The notes: a model not told the origin generated them from the sequence alone. Counted from the stretch's first letter, positions 9,134 through 18,316 are shown. The stretch: DNA of 64,000 bases from Flavobacterium lutivivi (GCF_014642275.1 NZ_BMIM01000009.1:55189-119188), one strand, 5' to 3'. Program-made: numbers and translations.

Positions 9134-9221
9134 CAAAATTTGTTAATTTTCTTTTAATAATACACATCAACTGTAAAATATCTTAAAAGAGTTTCATACT
9201 TTTAGACCATTAAATCTGGTC

Positions 9222-10013
9222 ATGAGATATTTTACAGTTTTATTTTTTACTCTTTTTACATTCATAGTATCAGCTCAAGAGGAACAGCCTGTTCAACAAA
9301 AAGCTATCGGGACAATTGTAAACGACAATACCTTGTTTCCAATAGCCAACGTGAATGTAATCAACATCAACAAAGTAAAAGGAACGGTTACTAATTCTAG
9401 GGGAAACTTTGAAATAGAAGCTACTGTTAATGATACGTTACACATTTCTATTCTAGGCTATCAATCGCTAAGAGTTAGGGTTACAAACGACTGGTTGAAA
9501 AATGGTCATGCCAAAATCATGCTTACCGAAAAAGCGATTGCACTTGAAGAAGTTGTGGTGAGAAAATACGATTTGACTGGTTATCTCGAAGTAGATAGCA
9601 AGTTGATACCCGAAAGAGAAAACTATCGATACAGCATATCTGGTTTGCCAACAGCTTATGAAGCTGGCGATCGTTCACCAAATGCATTTACTAGAGTTTT
9701 AGGTTCAATTTTTAATCCAGCCGATATGCTTTATAACTTCTTTGGAAACAAGCCCAAAGAGTTGAAAAAACTCAAGTCGATGAAAAAAGACGATACTGTT
9801 CGTAATCTTTTAGAATCTAAATTTGATAGAGAAACCATTGCCGTATTACTCGGTGTTGACAAAAAAGAAATTGCCGAAATTTTGCAACGTTGTAACTATT
9901 CTGAAGAATTTATAAAAACAGCTAACGATTTGCAAATCATGGATGCCATCAGCGAATGCTATGAACAATATAAAATATTGAGCAAAAAGCATGAAAAATA
10001 TATTCATGATTGA
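9222..10013 (+). CDS. Exported protein with carboxypeptidase-regulatory-like domain
   Basis: A 263-aa protein with a signal peptide (MRYFTVLFFTLFTFIVSAQ) and a CarboxypepD_reg-like beta-sandwich domain at about residues 27-112, seen in AIGTIVNDNTLFPIANVNV, GTVTNSRGNFEI and LEEVVVRKYDL. This is the domain usually found at the front of TonB-dependent receptors, but here no plug or barrel follows; instead the C-terminal half is charged and helical. It should be periplasmic or surface attached. It is followed with a one-base stop/start overlap by a DUF2306 protein and then by a YARHG lipoprotein, so the three look like an envelope operon. Function unknown. Confidence 0.75.
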   Translation: MRYFTVLFFTLFTFIVSAQEEQPVQQKAIGTIVNDNTLFPIANVNVININKVKGTVTNSRGNFEIEATVNDTLHISILGYQSLRVRVTNDWLKNGHAKIMLTEKAIALEEVVVRKYDLTGYLEVDSKLIPERENYRYSISGLPTAYEAGDRSPNAFTRVLGSIFNPADMLYNFFGNKPKELKKLKSMKKDDTVRNLLESKFDRETIAVLLGVDKKEIAEILQRCNYSEEFIKTANDLQIMDAISECYEQYKILSKKHEKYIHD

Positions 10014-10654
10014 TGTTTTTTATGAGTAAGCATTTTAAAACTTATTCAAAAATATTTTGGGCAATTAGCTTCTCTGTTTTCTTTTTTCTAATGCTGAGAA
10101 TTACTTTAAAATACATTCCATTTAACTCCAATGTGGCATTTTTAAACATTAAGCAAACAGAGGTTCAAAATGTAAAGCCTTATCTTGCCATTTTTTATAT
10201 TCATGTTTATTCCTCTATTTTCACACTGATTGCGGGTTTTACACAATTCAGTAAAAGAATTTTAAAGGATAATAAGCGTTTGCATAAAGTTATCGGGAAA
10301 TTGTATTTTTATGTTGTTCTATTTCTAGCTGCTCCATCTGGATTTTTTATTGGTTTTTATGCTAATGGAGGTTTATATTCAAAAATATCATTTGTTGTAT
10401 TATCAATACTTTGGTTTAGTTTCACTTTGATAGGTTTTTTGAAAGTGAAAAATCTCAACTTTTCGGAACATAAATACTTCATGATGAGAAGTTTTGCTTT
10501 GGCCTTTTCAGCTATAACTTTGAGATTATGGAAAGTAATTATAGTATATTTGTTTCAACCAGCACCAATGGATGTTTACCAAATAATTGCATGGCTTGGT
10601 TGGTTACCAAATTTATTGGCTATCGAATATTACATTTATAAAATAAAAAAATGA
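10013..10654 (+). CDS. DUF2306 family membrane protein
   Basis: An integral membrane protein of about 213 aa with six or seven hydrophobic helices and conserved His residues in helices (YIHVYSS, RLHKVIGKLYFY, EHKYFMMRSFALAFSAITLR), the pattern of the DUF2306 family. Paired membrane His residues recall heme-binding membrane proteins, but that is only an inference. The start is uncertain: ATG 10013 overlaps the preceding stop by one base, and ATG 10022 (MSKHF) is equally possible. The last four bases overlap the following lipoprotein gene (ATGA), supporting translational coupling. Confidence 0.75.
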   Translation: MFFMSKHFKTYSKIFWAISFSVFFFLMLRITLKYIPFNSNVAFLNIKQTEVQNVKPYLAIFYIHVYSSIFTLIAGFTQFSKRILKDNKRLHKVIGKLYFYVVLFLAAPSGFFIGFYANGGLYSKISFVVLSILWFSFTLIGFLKVKNLNFSEHKYFMMRSFALAFSAITLRLWKVIIVYLFQPAPMDVYQIIAWLGWLPNLLAIEYYIYKIKK

Positions 10655-11526
10655 AAAAAATCATTGTCCTATTCTCTTTGTTTATAGCATTTGGTTGCAA
10701 AAAAGAAGAAAAACAAGCTGTTGTTGCAAATGATAAAATGACTCTCGACGAAAACCAAAAGTTGTATGGAAATTGGGTTGGTGATTTTATTATTACTGAA
10801 GCTGATAGTTTAGCAGATGAAAGCGATTATGTTTACAACAATAAGTTAAATCTAGTTATTAAAAAAATTGAAAACTTTAAAGCTTTTGGGCAAAGTATTG
10901 TTGCAGGTAATTCGAGACCGTTGATAGGTAGTTTTTCAGAATATAATGGAGAATACAGATTTACATTCAACGAACCAGGAAATAATTCTAATGACGGAAA
11001 ATTTACATTCAAAATAGTTGATGATACACTAAAAGGAACATGGACAGCCAATGATAGAAAGAATAAAGTTTTGAGTAGAAAGTTTGTACTAACGAAGCAA
11101 AATTTTAAATATAACCCTAACTTGATGTTGCCAGATGATACAGAGTATGTAGATTGGTATAGTGAAAAGCTAGATTCTGTGAAGGAAGTAATTGATGATG
11201 AAGAAGAAACCTATTATGAAGAAACCTATAGAACGGCTTCAGACATAATAACTAAACTGAATGCTTCCACAACTTTGTTGAGCGAAAATGATTTAAAAAA
11301 TTTAAAGAAACTAGAATTAGAAATAATTCGAAACACAATATTTGCTCGACATGGTTATTCTTTCAAAAAGAAAAGTTTCCGACAATTTTTTGATCCAGTA
11401 GATTGGTACATTCCTGTAACCGATGATATGTCAGGAAAACTAACCTTGATAGAACAGAAAAATATTGTATTATTGAATCTTTTTCAGAAATATGCTGAAG
11501 ACAATTATGATAGTTTTGGTCGTTAG
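10651..11526 (+). CDS. Lipoprotein with C-terminal YARHG domain
   Basis: A 291-aa lipoprotein: MKKIIVLFSLFIAFGCKKEE gives a lipobox with Cys16. Residues about 38-145 form a beta-rich domain (LYGNWVGDFIITEAD, GKFTFKIVDDTLKGTWTAND) resembling lipocalin-like ligand folds. An acidic linker (DDEEETYYEE) leads to a YARHG domain near the C-terminus: IRNTIFARHGYSFKKKSFRQ and FDPVDWYIP. YARHG is an extracellular domain of unknown function. It is the last gene of the three-gene envelope operon. Its stop codon shares the tetranucleotide TTAG with the stop of the converging trmH. Confidence 0.8.
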   Translation: MKKIIVLFSLFIAFGCKKEEKQAVVANDKMTLDENQKLYGNWVGDFIITEADSLADESDYVYNNKLNLVIKKIENFKAFGQSIVAGNSRPLIGSFSEYNGEYRFTFNEPGNNSNDGKFTFKIVDDTLKGTWTANDRKNKVLSRKFVLTKQNFKYNPNLMLPDDTEYVDWYSEKLDSVKEVIDDEEETYYEETYRTASDIITKLNASTTLLSENDLKNLKKLELEIIRNTIFARHGYSFKKKSFRQFFDPVDWYIPVTDDMSGKLTLIEQKNIVLLNLFQKYAEDNYDSFGR

Positions 11527-12185
11527 TGATTTATTTCAGCATAATATCGTTCTTCGATACGCTTAATATCTTTTATTGAGTTTTTTGCCCACAACAATCT
11601 TTTTGCTAGTATTTCTTCATCATTTAGTTTCCAATCAATAGTAGATTGGCGTAGGCGAGAAGTGATGTCTTGAATTATTATTGCGGCAGAAACCGAAATA
11701 TTCAAACTTTCTGTAAATCCTACCATTGGTATTTTTAGAAAACCATCAGCTTGGTCAATTACTTCTTGGGATAAACCTTGTTTTTCTGTTCCAAAAAAAA
11801 TAGCACTTCGTTTTGTTATGTCAAATTCGTGGAGCAAACAACTATCATTATGCGGAGTTGTTGCAATGATTTGATATCCTTTTTCTTTTACTGAATCAAT
11901 ACAATTTTGCATGGTATTGAAACGATTAATGTCAACCCATTTTTGAGCACCCATTGCAATTTCAGTATCAATGCGTTTGCCAAACTTTTGCTCAACAACA
12001 TTCAATTCTTGAATACCAAAAACCTCACAACTACGCATCACAGCGCTCGTATTGTGCAACTGATAAACATCTTCCATTGCAATAGTAAAATGATTAGTTC
12101 TGTTTTCAAGTATTTTCAAAAACTTTTCCTTTCTACTATCAGTTAAAAACCCTTCGAGATATTCTAAAAATTTTAAATCGGTCAT
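11523..12185 (-). CDS. trmH: tRNA (guanosine(18)-2'-O)-methyltransferase
   Basis: A 220-aa SPOUT-class methyltransferase that makes Gm18 in tRNA from S-adenosylmethionine. The SpoU motifs are clear: motif 1 LHNTSAVMRSCEVFGIQELNVVE with the catalytic Arg, motif 2 AIFFGTEKQGLS, and motif 3 IPMVGFTESLNISVSAAI, forming the trefoil knot. A helical C-terminal extension (DEEILAKRLLWAKNSIKDIKR) distinguishes TrmH from TrmL. The gene converges on the YARHG lipoprotein with a 4-base overlap of stop codons. Confidence 0.92.
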   Translation of the reverse strand: MTDLKFLEYLEGFLTDSRKEKFLKILENRTNHFTIAMEDVYQLHNTSAVMRSCEVFGIQELNVVEQKFGKRIDTEIAMGAQKWVDINRFNTMQNCIDSVKEKGYQIIATTPHNDSCLLHEFDITKRSAIFFGTEKQGLSQEVIDQADGFLKIPMVGFTESLNISVSAAIIIQDITSRLRQSTIDWKLNDEEILAKRLLWAKNSIKDIKRIEERYYAEINH

Positions 12186-12214
12186 CAGAATTATTTTGTC
12201 AAAAATAAAAGTAT

Positions 12215-12315
12215 AACCACTAATACACGAATAAATATGTTATTATTTTGTTGAAGAAAATTATAATAATTAGTTTTACTAATAAAAAACATATCAAATA
12301 TTTGTGTATTCGTGG
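12215..12315. repeat. Nested palindromic (MITE-like) element overlapping cobB start
   Basis: Two roughly 27-nt arms, 12215-12242 and 12289-12315, form an imperfect inverted repeat with ends AACCACTAATACACGAAT and (reverse complement) CCACGAATACACAAAT. Between them lies a smaller palindrome, ATTAGTTTTACTAAT, at about 12270-12284. The right arm contains the GTG start codon of the sirtuin gene. No transposase is present. Confidence 0.6.
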
Positions 12316-13016
12316 AAAGTAACAAAAAGAAATTAGTGGTTTTAACTGGTGCAGGAATTTCTGCTGAAAGTGGTATAAAAACTTTTCGTGATGCTGATGG
12401 ATTATGGGAAGGACACGATGTGATGGAAGTTGCTTCGCCCGAAGGTTGGCATAAAAACAAACAATTGGTTCTCGAATTTTATAACCAAAGAAGAAGACAA
12501 CTTCATCAAGTAAAACCAAATTTGGGGCATATGGTTTTATCCGAACTTGAAAAGGATTTTGATGTACATATCATCACTCAAAATGTAGATAATCTTCATG
12601 AACAAGCTGGAAGTTCAAAAGTGTTGCATCTTCATGGTGAATTGTTTAAAGTGCGAAGTACTAAAAATGAAAACTATATTTTAGATTGGAAAACCGATTT
12701 GAATTTAGGAGATGTTGATACAAACGGAAATCAACTTCGTCCACATATCGTTTGGTTTGGTGAAGCTGTTCCAGCATTAGATGAAGCTATCGAAATTACC
12801 CAAACCGCTGATTTTTTTGTTGTAATAGGAACTTCACTTCAGGTTTATCCAGCTGCGGGTTTATTGCATTATACCAAGCAAAATGTTCCTGTATATTATA
12901 TCGACCCAAAACCCGCAACGATTTATGATTTACCAAATCCGCTCGAAATTATATCAATGTCAGCAACCGATGGTGTTCCGTATTTAAGAAATAAACTTTT
13001 GCAAAATAATATCTAA
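12312..13016 (+). CDS. cobB: NAD-dependent protein deacylase (sirtuin), zinc-free type
   Basis: A 234-aa Sir2 family enzyme that removes acyl groups from lysines with NAD+. Seen: the NAD loop VLTGAGISAESGIKTFRD, catalytic His in LHLHGELF preceded by TQNVDNLHEQAG, the substrate loop RPHIVWFGEAVP, and GTSLQVYPAAG. The YxxR motif in EFYNQRRRQL marks SIRT5/CobB-type enzymes acting on succinyl- or malonyl-lysine. The small domain lacks the usual four zinc-binding cysteines; the whole protein contains no Cys. The start is GTG at 12312, inside a palindromic repeat; no ATG lies closer to the conserved N-terminus. Confidence 0.9.
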   Translation: MESNKKKLVVLTGAGISAESGIKTFRDADGLWEGHDVMEVASPEGWHKNKQLVLEFYNQRRRQLHQVKPNLGHMVLSELEKDFDVHIITQNVDNLHEQAGSSKVLHLHGELFKVRSTKNENYILDWKTDLNLGDVDTNGNQLRPHIVWFGEAVPALDEAIEITQTADFFVVIGTSLQVYPAAGLLHYTKQNVPVYYIDPKPATIYDLPNPLEIISMSATDGVPYLRNKLLQNNI

Positions 13017-13052
13017 ATAGGGTTGTCAAAAAAATGTTTACTCATAACTCAC

Positions 13053-13079
13053 AACTCATAACTTATAACTATTTTTGCA
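13053..13079 (+). promoter_or_regulatory. Promoter region of purB with shared upstream motif
   Basis: TATTTTTG at 13070-13077 is an exact -7 match, 26 nt before the purB ATG. The 27 bases 13053-13079 match 22 of 27 with 7195-7221 upstream of the DEAD-box helicase gene. Upstream lie the simple repeats ctcataactcacaactcataac. Confidence 0.6.
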
Positions 13080-13103
13080 CCTTAAAACACAACAACACAA
13101 AGC

Positions 13104-14447
13104 ATGTCACTAACTACTTTAAATGCCATTTCACCCATTGATGGTCGTTATAGAAAAGCAACCAAACCATTAGCCAATTACTTCTCGGAAGAAGCATTAA
13201 TAAAATATAGAGTATTGGTTGAAGTAGAATATTTTATTTCGCTATGCGAAAGTAATTTACCTCAATTGAATGGAGTTGATAAAAATGTTTTTGAAGACCT
13301 GAGAAATATTTACAAAAACCTATCAACCGATGATGCATTATGGATAAAAGAAACCGAAAAAACAACCAATCATGATGTAAAAGCGGTTGAATATTTCATC
13401 AAAAGTAAGTTCGATGGTTTGGGATTGGAAAAGTTTAAAGAGTTTATCCATTTTGGATTAACTTCGCAAGACATCAATAATACAGCTATTCCACTTTCTA
13501 CAAAAGAGGCATTTGAAAAAGTATATTTACCAAGTTTAATTGCTGTAATAGCCAAATTAAAAGAGCTTTCAGTTGAATGGAAGGATATTCCAATGCTCGC
13601 TAGAACGCATGGTCAACCAGCTTCGCCAACGCGTTTAGGAAAAGAAATTTTAGTTTTTGTAGAACGATTAGAAGAGCAAATGCGTTTGTTGTTTAACATT
13701 CCGTTTGCGGCAAAATTTGGTGGTGCAACAGGAAATTTCAATGCGCATCATGTGGCTTACCCTGAAATAGATTGGAAAAAATTTGGAACTCACTTTGTTG
13801 AAGAAGTTTTAGGATTACATCATTCTTTTCCAACAACGCAAATAGAACATTACGATCATTTTGCAGCATTTTTTGATGCTTTAAAACGAATTAATACTAT
13901 TCTAATTGACTTAGATAGGGATATTTGGACGTATGTTTCGATGGATTATTTCAAACAAAAAATCAAAGCAGGAGAAATAGGCTCATCGGCAATGCCACAT
14001 AAAGTAAACCCAATAGACTTTGAAAATAGCGAAGGAAATCTCGGTATTGCCAATGCTATTTTAGAACATCTTTCAGCTAAATTGCCAATCTCAAGATTGC
14101 AACGCGATTTAACGGATAGTACTGTTTTAAGAAATATTGGTGTGCCAATAGGTCATACAATCATTGGTTTTGAAGCAACACTCAAAGGATTAAACAAATT
14201 GCTTCTAAATGAAACAAAACTTGCTGAAGATTTAGAAAAAAACTGGGCAGTTGTAGCTGAAGCTATTCAAACAGTTCTTCGTCGTGAAGGTTATCCAAAT
14301 CCTTATGAAGCTTTGAAAGAACTCACAAGAACCAATACAGTTATTGATAAAACCGCTATTCACAACTTTATTCAAACACTCAATGTGAGCAATGGTATAA
14401 AGAATGAATTATTAAAAATAACACCGAGTAATTATCTAGGAATATAG
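13104..14447 (+). CDS. purB: Adenylosuccinate lyase
   Basis: A 447-aa enzyme of the fumarase/aspartase superfamily that acts twice in purine synthesis: SAICAR to AICAR plus fumarate, and adenylosuccinate to AMP plus fumarate. The N-terminus LNAISPIDGRYRKATKPL is typical. TSQDINNTA and ARTHGQPASPTRLGKEI hold the catalytic His, and GEIGSSAMPHKVNPIDFENSEGN (around residue 290) is the superfamily signature with the flexible serine loop. The layout is closest to the E. coli type. It is monocistronic, with a promoter just upstream and a strong terminator downstream. Confidence 0.97.
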   Translation: MSLTTLNAISPIDGRYRKATKPLANYFSEEALIKYRVLVEVEYFISLCESNLPQLNGVDKNVFEDLRNIYKNLSTDDALWIKETEKTTNHDVKAVEYFIKSKFDGLGLEKFKEFIHFGLTSQDINNTAIPLSTKEAFEKVYLPSLIAVIAKLKELSVEWKDIPMLARTHGQPASPTRLGKEILVFVERLEEQMRLLFNIPFAAKFGGATGNFNAHHVAYPEIDWKKFGTHFVEEVLGLHHSFPTTQIEHYDHFAAFFDALKRINTILIDLDRDIWTYVSMDYFKQKIKAGEIGSSAMPHKVNPIDFENSEGNLGIANAILEHLSAKLPISRLQRDLTDSTVLRNIGVPIGHTIIGFEATLKGLNKLLLNETKLAEDLEKNWAVVAEAIQTVLRREGYPNPYEALKELTRTNTVIDKTAIHNFIQTLNVSNGIKNELLKITPSNYLGI

Positions 14448-14481
14448 GTTAAAAACTTGTTAATTCTCAATAGTACATCAT

Positions 14482-14512
14482 AATCCATTTTTACAAATGG
14501 ATTTTTTTTTGT
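14482..14512 (+). terminator. Rho-independent terminator after purB
   Basis: A perfect 9-bp stem, AATCCATTT / AAATGGATT, with a TTAC loop is followed by a run of nine T. Confidence 0.85.
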
Positions 14513-14532
14513 ATTTTACCAAATAAAAATAT

Positions 14533-16773
14533 ATGCCTTTAGCCAAAGAAATATCCGAAACAACAACACAACTTCAACCACTTATTAGTGACTTGGGTTT
14601 AATACTGATTACCGCTGGGATTGCAGTTTTACTCTTTAGAAAAATTAAACAACCTGTAGTTCTAGGATATTTAATTGCTGGTTTTTTGGCAGGAAATAAA
14701 TTTGATTTTTTTCCAACTGTAAAAGATTTGCACAGCGTTGAAGTTTGGGCACAGATAGGAGTAATTGTCTTGCTTTTCAGTCTTGGGCTAGAATTTAGCT
14801 TCAAAAAATTAGTAAAAGTAGGAACAACTGCTTCTGTAACTGCACTATCACAAATTATTTTTATGGTAGGAATTGGTTATTTTGTTGGACAGCTTCTGGG
14901 ATGGAAAAGAATGGATAGTGTTTTTTTAGGTGTCATTCTCTCCATTTCATCTACAACCATAATATTGAAAGCTTTTGATGAGCTGGGAGTTAAGTCTCAA
15001 AAATTTGCAGGAAATGTTATTGGTGCATTAATTGTGCAAGATATACTTGCCATTTTGATGATGGTATTGCTATCAACACTAGCTGTAAGTCAGCAGTTTT
15101 CTGGAGCAGAATTATTGCAATCTGTATTCAAATTAGTTTTCTTTTTAATCATTTGGTTTCTTGGAGGAATATTTTTTATTCCTACTTTTCTAAAAAAAGC
15201 AAAACATTTAATAACAGATGAAATGCTGTTAATCATCTCTTTAGCATTGTGTCTGTTGATGGTTATTTTTGCTGCAAAAGTTGGTTTTTCTCCTGCATTA
15301 GGAGCATTTATAATGGGTTCGATAATTGCCGAAACTACTCAAGCTGAACATATTGAGCATTTGATAAAACCAGTCAAAGATTTATTTGGAGCTATTTTCT
15401 TTGTTTCAGTAGGAATGATGATAGATCCAGAAATGTTGTTCAAATATGCATTGCCTGTTGCATTACTCACTCTAGTAACAATCTTTGGGCAATCAATATC
15501 TTCAATGGCAGGTTCGTTATTATCTGGTCAACCTTTGAAACAATCGATACAGACAGGAATGAGTTTGTCGCAAATAGGTGAATTTTCTTTTATCATTGCT
15601 ACGCTTGGTATGTCATTGAATGTTACCAGTAGTTTTTTGTATCCAGTGGTAGTTGCTGTTTCGGCAGTAACCACTTTTACCACTCCATTTATGATAAAAT
15701 GGTCTGAGCCAATATCAATTTTTTTAGAAAGAAAATTACCAAGAAAATGGGTAAAAACTATAGAACGCTATAGTGCAAATGCGCAATCCATAAGAGCTGT
15801 TAGTAATTGGCGAATAGTCCTTAGAGCATATTTGATGCAAGTGCTTATTCATTCTGTTATTATAATTTCTATCATATTATTGTCTTCAAAATTTGTTCTT
15901 CCATTGGTTGAAGGTTCTCGTTTTGGGCATGTAATTGCAGCTATTGTCACATTAGTTATAATTAGCCCTTTTCTCTATGCATTAGCCATGCGAAGAGTTG
16001 CGGTAAAACAAGTCAGCGAATTACTTGAAATCAAGAAGTTTAGAGGACCAATAATTATGATGATTTTTGCTAGAGTTTTATTGACTTTATTTTTCCTTGG
16101 GTTCTTATTGAATACATTTTTCTCGCCAATTGTTGCATTCATTGCTTTAGTTATTTCGGTAATGTTATTTGTGCTTTTCCCAAAAAAACTTACTGCTCGT
16201 TATCATCGGATTGAAGAGCATTTTATGAAAAACTTGAATGAAAGAGAATTGTCAAAGACAAAAAGAAGCCGAAGCGACTTAATTCCTTGGGATGGACATA
16301 TTGCAACTTTTGAAATTGCAAAAGAATCTAATATTGCTGGAAAATCTTTATTGGAATTAAAATTTAGAGAAAATTTTGGTGTAAACATTGCATTTATAAA
16401 AAGAGGAGAAATTTCAATTAATATTCCCGAACGAACAGAACGAATTTTTCCAGGTGACGAAATAGGAGTAATCGGTACTGATGCACAATTTAAAGAATTC
16501 AAAAAATTCTTAGACCAAAATGAAAAAGATGAGAAGCCTCAAACTCGAGAGCCAGAAATTGTATTAAGACAAATTATATTAAAAAATCAAGAGTTCATTG
16601 GCAAAAGCATTAGGCAGTCACAACTACGTGAAAAAACTAACGGATTAGTCGTAGGTATTGAAAGGAAAGGTATTAGAACTTTAAATCCTGATTCAAATTT
16701 AATTCTCAACGATGAAGATATCCTTTGGATAGTTGGTGATAGAAAAAAATTAGAAGATTTGACACATGATTAA
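14533..16773 (+). CDS. CPA2 monovalent cation:proton antiporter with two RCK_C domains
   Basis: A 746-aa inner-membrane antiporter, probably K+/H+ or Na+/H+ exchange. The first 390 residues are a Na_H_Exchanger domain: PVVLGYLIAGFLAGNKFDF, LLFSLGLEFSFKKL, SISSTTIILKAFDELG and the discontinuous-helix segment GALIVQDILAILMM with the conserved Gln-Asp. Further helices (about 420-560) follow. The cytoplasmic end has two TrkA-C type (RCK_C) ligand domains, about residues 590-665 and 675-745 (SNIAGKSLLELKFRENFGVN and QEFIGKSIRQSQLREKTNG), but no NAD-binding RCK_N, unlike KefB/KefC. It is flanked by terminators and stands alone. Confidence 0.9.
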   Translation: MPLAKEISETTTQLQPLISDLGLILITAGIAVLLFRKIKQPVVLGYLIAGFLAGNKFDFFPTVKDLHSVEVWAQIGVIVLLFSLGLEFSFKKLVKVGTTASVTALSQIIFMVGIGYFVGQLLGWKRMDSVFLGVILSISSTTIILKAFDELGVKSQKFAGNVIGALIVQDILAILMMVLLSTLAVSQQFSGAELLQSVFKLVFFLIIWFLGGIFFIPTFLKKAKHLITDEMLLIISLALCLLMVIFAAKVGFSPALGAFIMGSIIAETTQAEHIEHLIKPVKDLFGAIFFVSVGMMIDPEMLFKYALPVALLTLVTIFGQSISSMAGSLLSGQPLKQSIQTGMSLSQIGEFSFIIATLGMSLNVTSSFLYPVVVAVSAVTTFTTPFMIKWSEPISIFLERKLPRKWVKTIERYSANAQSIRAVSNWRIVLRAYLMQVLIHSVIIISIILLSSKFVLPLVEGSRFGHVIAAIVTLVIISPFLYALAMRRVAVKQVSELLEIKKFRGPIIMMIFARVLLTLFFLGFLLNTFFSPIVAFIALVISVMLFVLFPKKLTARYHRIEEHFMKNLNERELSKTKRSRSDLIPWDGHIATFEIAKESNIAGKSLLELKFRENFGVNIAFIKRGEISINIPERTERIFPGDEIGVIGTDAQFKEFKKFLDQNEKDEKPQTREPEIVLRQIILKNQEFIGKSIRQSQLREKTNGLVVGIERKGIRTLNPDSNLILNDEDILWIVGDRKKLEDLTHD

Positions 16774-16785
16774 TAGTTAAAAAAT

Positions 16786-16817
16786 AACCCTAGCAAAATT
16801 TAAAATCTGCTAGGGTT
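16786..16817. terminator. Bidirectional terminator between antiporter gene and guaB
   Basis: A 10-bp perfect stem, AACCCTAGCA / TGCTAGGGTT, lies between converging genes and has A-rich and T-rich flanks, so it can serve both strands. Confidence 0.8.
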
Positions 16818-16843
16818 TATTCTTTCTATAAACGAAAACTAAT

Positions 16844-18316
16844 CTACCTAGAATAATTTGGTGCTTCTTTAGTAATCGTTACATTATGCGGATGACTTTC
16901 TTTGATACCGCTATTGGTAATTTTTACAAATTGGGCAGTTTCTTGAAGAACTTGAATATCTTTTGCACCACAATAACCCATTCCTGCTCGTAAACCACCT
17001 ATGAATTGTTGCATACTTTCGTTGAGTTCGCCTTTGTATGGCACACGACCAACAATTCCTTCGGGAACCAATTTTTTGATATCGTCTTCAACATCTTGAA
17101 AATATCTGTCTTTTGAACCTTCTTGCATGGCTTCAACTGAACCCATACCACGATAAGATTTAAATTTTCTTCCTTCAAAAATTATAGTTTCACCAGGACT
17201 TTCTTTTGTTCCAGCTAATAATGAACCAAGCATTACGCTACTTGCACCAGCTGCAATTGCTTTTGGAATATCTCCTGTATAACGAATGCCTCCATCGGCA
17301 ATAACTGGAATTCCTGTGCCTTTCAACGCTTCTGCTACTTCTAAAACAGCAGAAAATTGTGGAAAACCAACACCTGCAACAACTCTTGTGGTACAAATTG
17401 AACCTGGACCAATTCCTACTTTAACTGCATCTGCACCGTTTTCTACTAAAAATTTTGCAGCATTTGCCGTAGCAATATTTCCCACAACTACATCTAGGTT
17501 TGGAAATTTTGCTTTAACTTCTTTTAAAACTGAAACAACACCTTGTGTATGCCCATGAGCTGTGTCAATAATAATAGCATCAACACCAGCATTCACAAGA
17601 GCTGTTGCTCTATCAATCGCATCACCAGTTACACCAATTGCTGCTGCAACCCGTAATCGGCCAAATTTATCTTTATTAGCTATTGGTTTTTGTGTGAGTT
17701 TGGTAATGTCTCTAAAAGTGATTAGACCAACCAATTTAAAATTAGCATCAACCACAGGAAGTTTTTCAATTTTGTTTTCTTGCAAAATACCTTCTGCTTC
17801 TTGAAGTGTTGTGCCTTCTGCTGCTGTTACAAGGTTTTGCGAAGTCATTACTTCTAGTATTGAACGAGAATTTTGCTTTTCAAAACGCAAATCTCTATTG
17901 GTAACAATTCCTTTTAATATTCCGTTTTCATCGACAACTGGAATTCCGCCAATAGAAAATTCTTTCATGGCATTTTTTGCATCGCCAACAGTTGCAGATA
18001 ATGGCAACGTAACTGGATCGATTATCATTCCGCTTTCGGCACGTTTTACTTTGCGAACTTTTGCAGCTTGCTGCTCAATGGTCATGTTTTTGTGTAGAAC
18101 ACCAATTCCACCTTCTTGTGCCATAGCAATTGCCATAGAACTTTCGGTAACTGTGTCCATTGCAGCAGAAACAACAGGAACATTAAGCGTAATGTTTTTA
18201 GTAAATTTTGATTGAATATTTACTTCGCGTGGTAAAACTTCGGAGTAACTTGGAATTAAGAGAACATCGTCGTAGGTTAAACCTTCTCCAACGATTTTAG
18301 TTGTGTGTGCGTTCAT
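16844..18316 (-). CDS. guaB: IMP dehydrogenase
   Basis: A 490-aa enzyme that oxidises IMP to XMP with NAD+, the committed step to GMP. A TIM barrel is interrupted by two CBS domains (about residues 95-210, with [17 protein letters not shown] and [19 protein letters not shown]). The active-site loop [18 protein letters not shown] carries the catalytic Cys, and [20 protein letters not shown] and [11 protein letters not shown] bind the IMP phosphate. The Arg-Tyr flap is visible as [12 protein letters not shown]. The length equals that of bacterial GuaB. The gene has its own promoter. Confidence 0.97.
   Translation of the reverse strand: MNAHTTKIVGEGLTYDDVLLIPSYSEVLPREVNIQSKFTKNITLNVPVVSAAMDTVTESSMAIAMAQEGGIGVLHKNMTIEQQAAKVRKVKRAESGMIIDPVTLPLSATVGDAKNAMKEFSIGGIPVVDENGILKGIVTNRDLRFEKQNSRSILEVMTSQNLVTAAEGTTLQEAEGILQENKIEKLPVVDANFKLVGLITFRDITKLTQKPIANKDKFGRLRVAAAIGVTGDAIDRATALVNAGVDAIIIDTAHGHTQGVVSVLKEVKAKFPNLDVVVGNIATANAAKFLVENGADAVKVGIGPGSICTTRVVAGVGFPQFSAVLEVAEALKGTGIPVIADGGIRYTGDIPKAIAAGASSVMLGSLLAGTKESPGETIIFEGRKFKSYRGMGSVEAMQEGSKDRYFQDVEDDIKKLVPEGIVGRVPYKGELNESMQQFIGGLRAGMGYCGAKDIQVLQETAQFVKITNSGIKESHPHNVTITKEAPNYSR

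Noticed and set aside
8805-9146. A 113-codon open frame within the helicase tail (+1 relative to the gene)
   Set aside because: It is a shadow of the Arg/Gly/Ser-rich repeat tail; its Glu/Lys-rich composition is the frame-shifted reading of purine-rich repeats.
9131-9155. Palindrome TAACAAAATTTGTTA with T-rich tail after the DEAD-box helicase gene
   Set aside because: Only five or six A-T-rich pairs can form with a workable loop, and the T-run is interrupted by C. Too weak to call a terminator.
10013-10654. Heme-binding redox role for the DUF2306 protein
   Set aside because: Membrane His residues are suggestive, but no known heme motif or redox partner gene is present, so I left it unassigned.
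17286-18215. Three plus-strand open frames opposite guaB
   Set aside because: They lie on the antisense strand of a highly conserved enzyme gene and show no protein family features.
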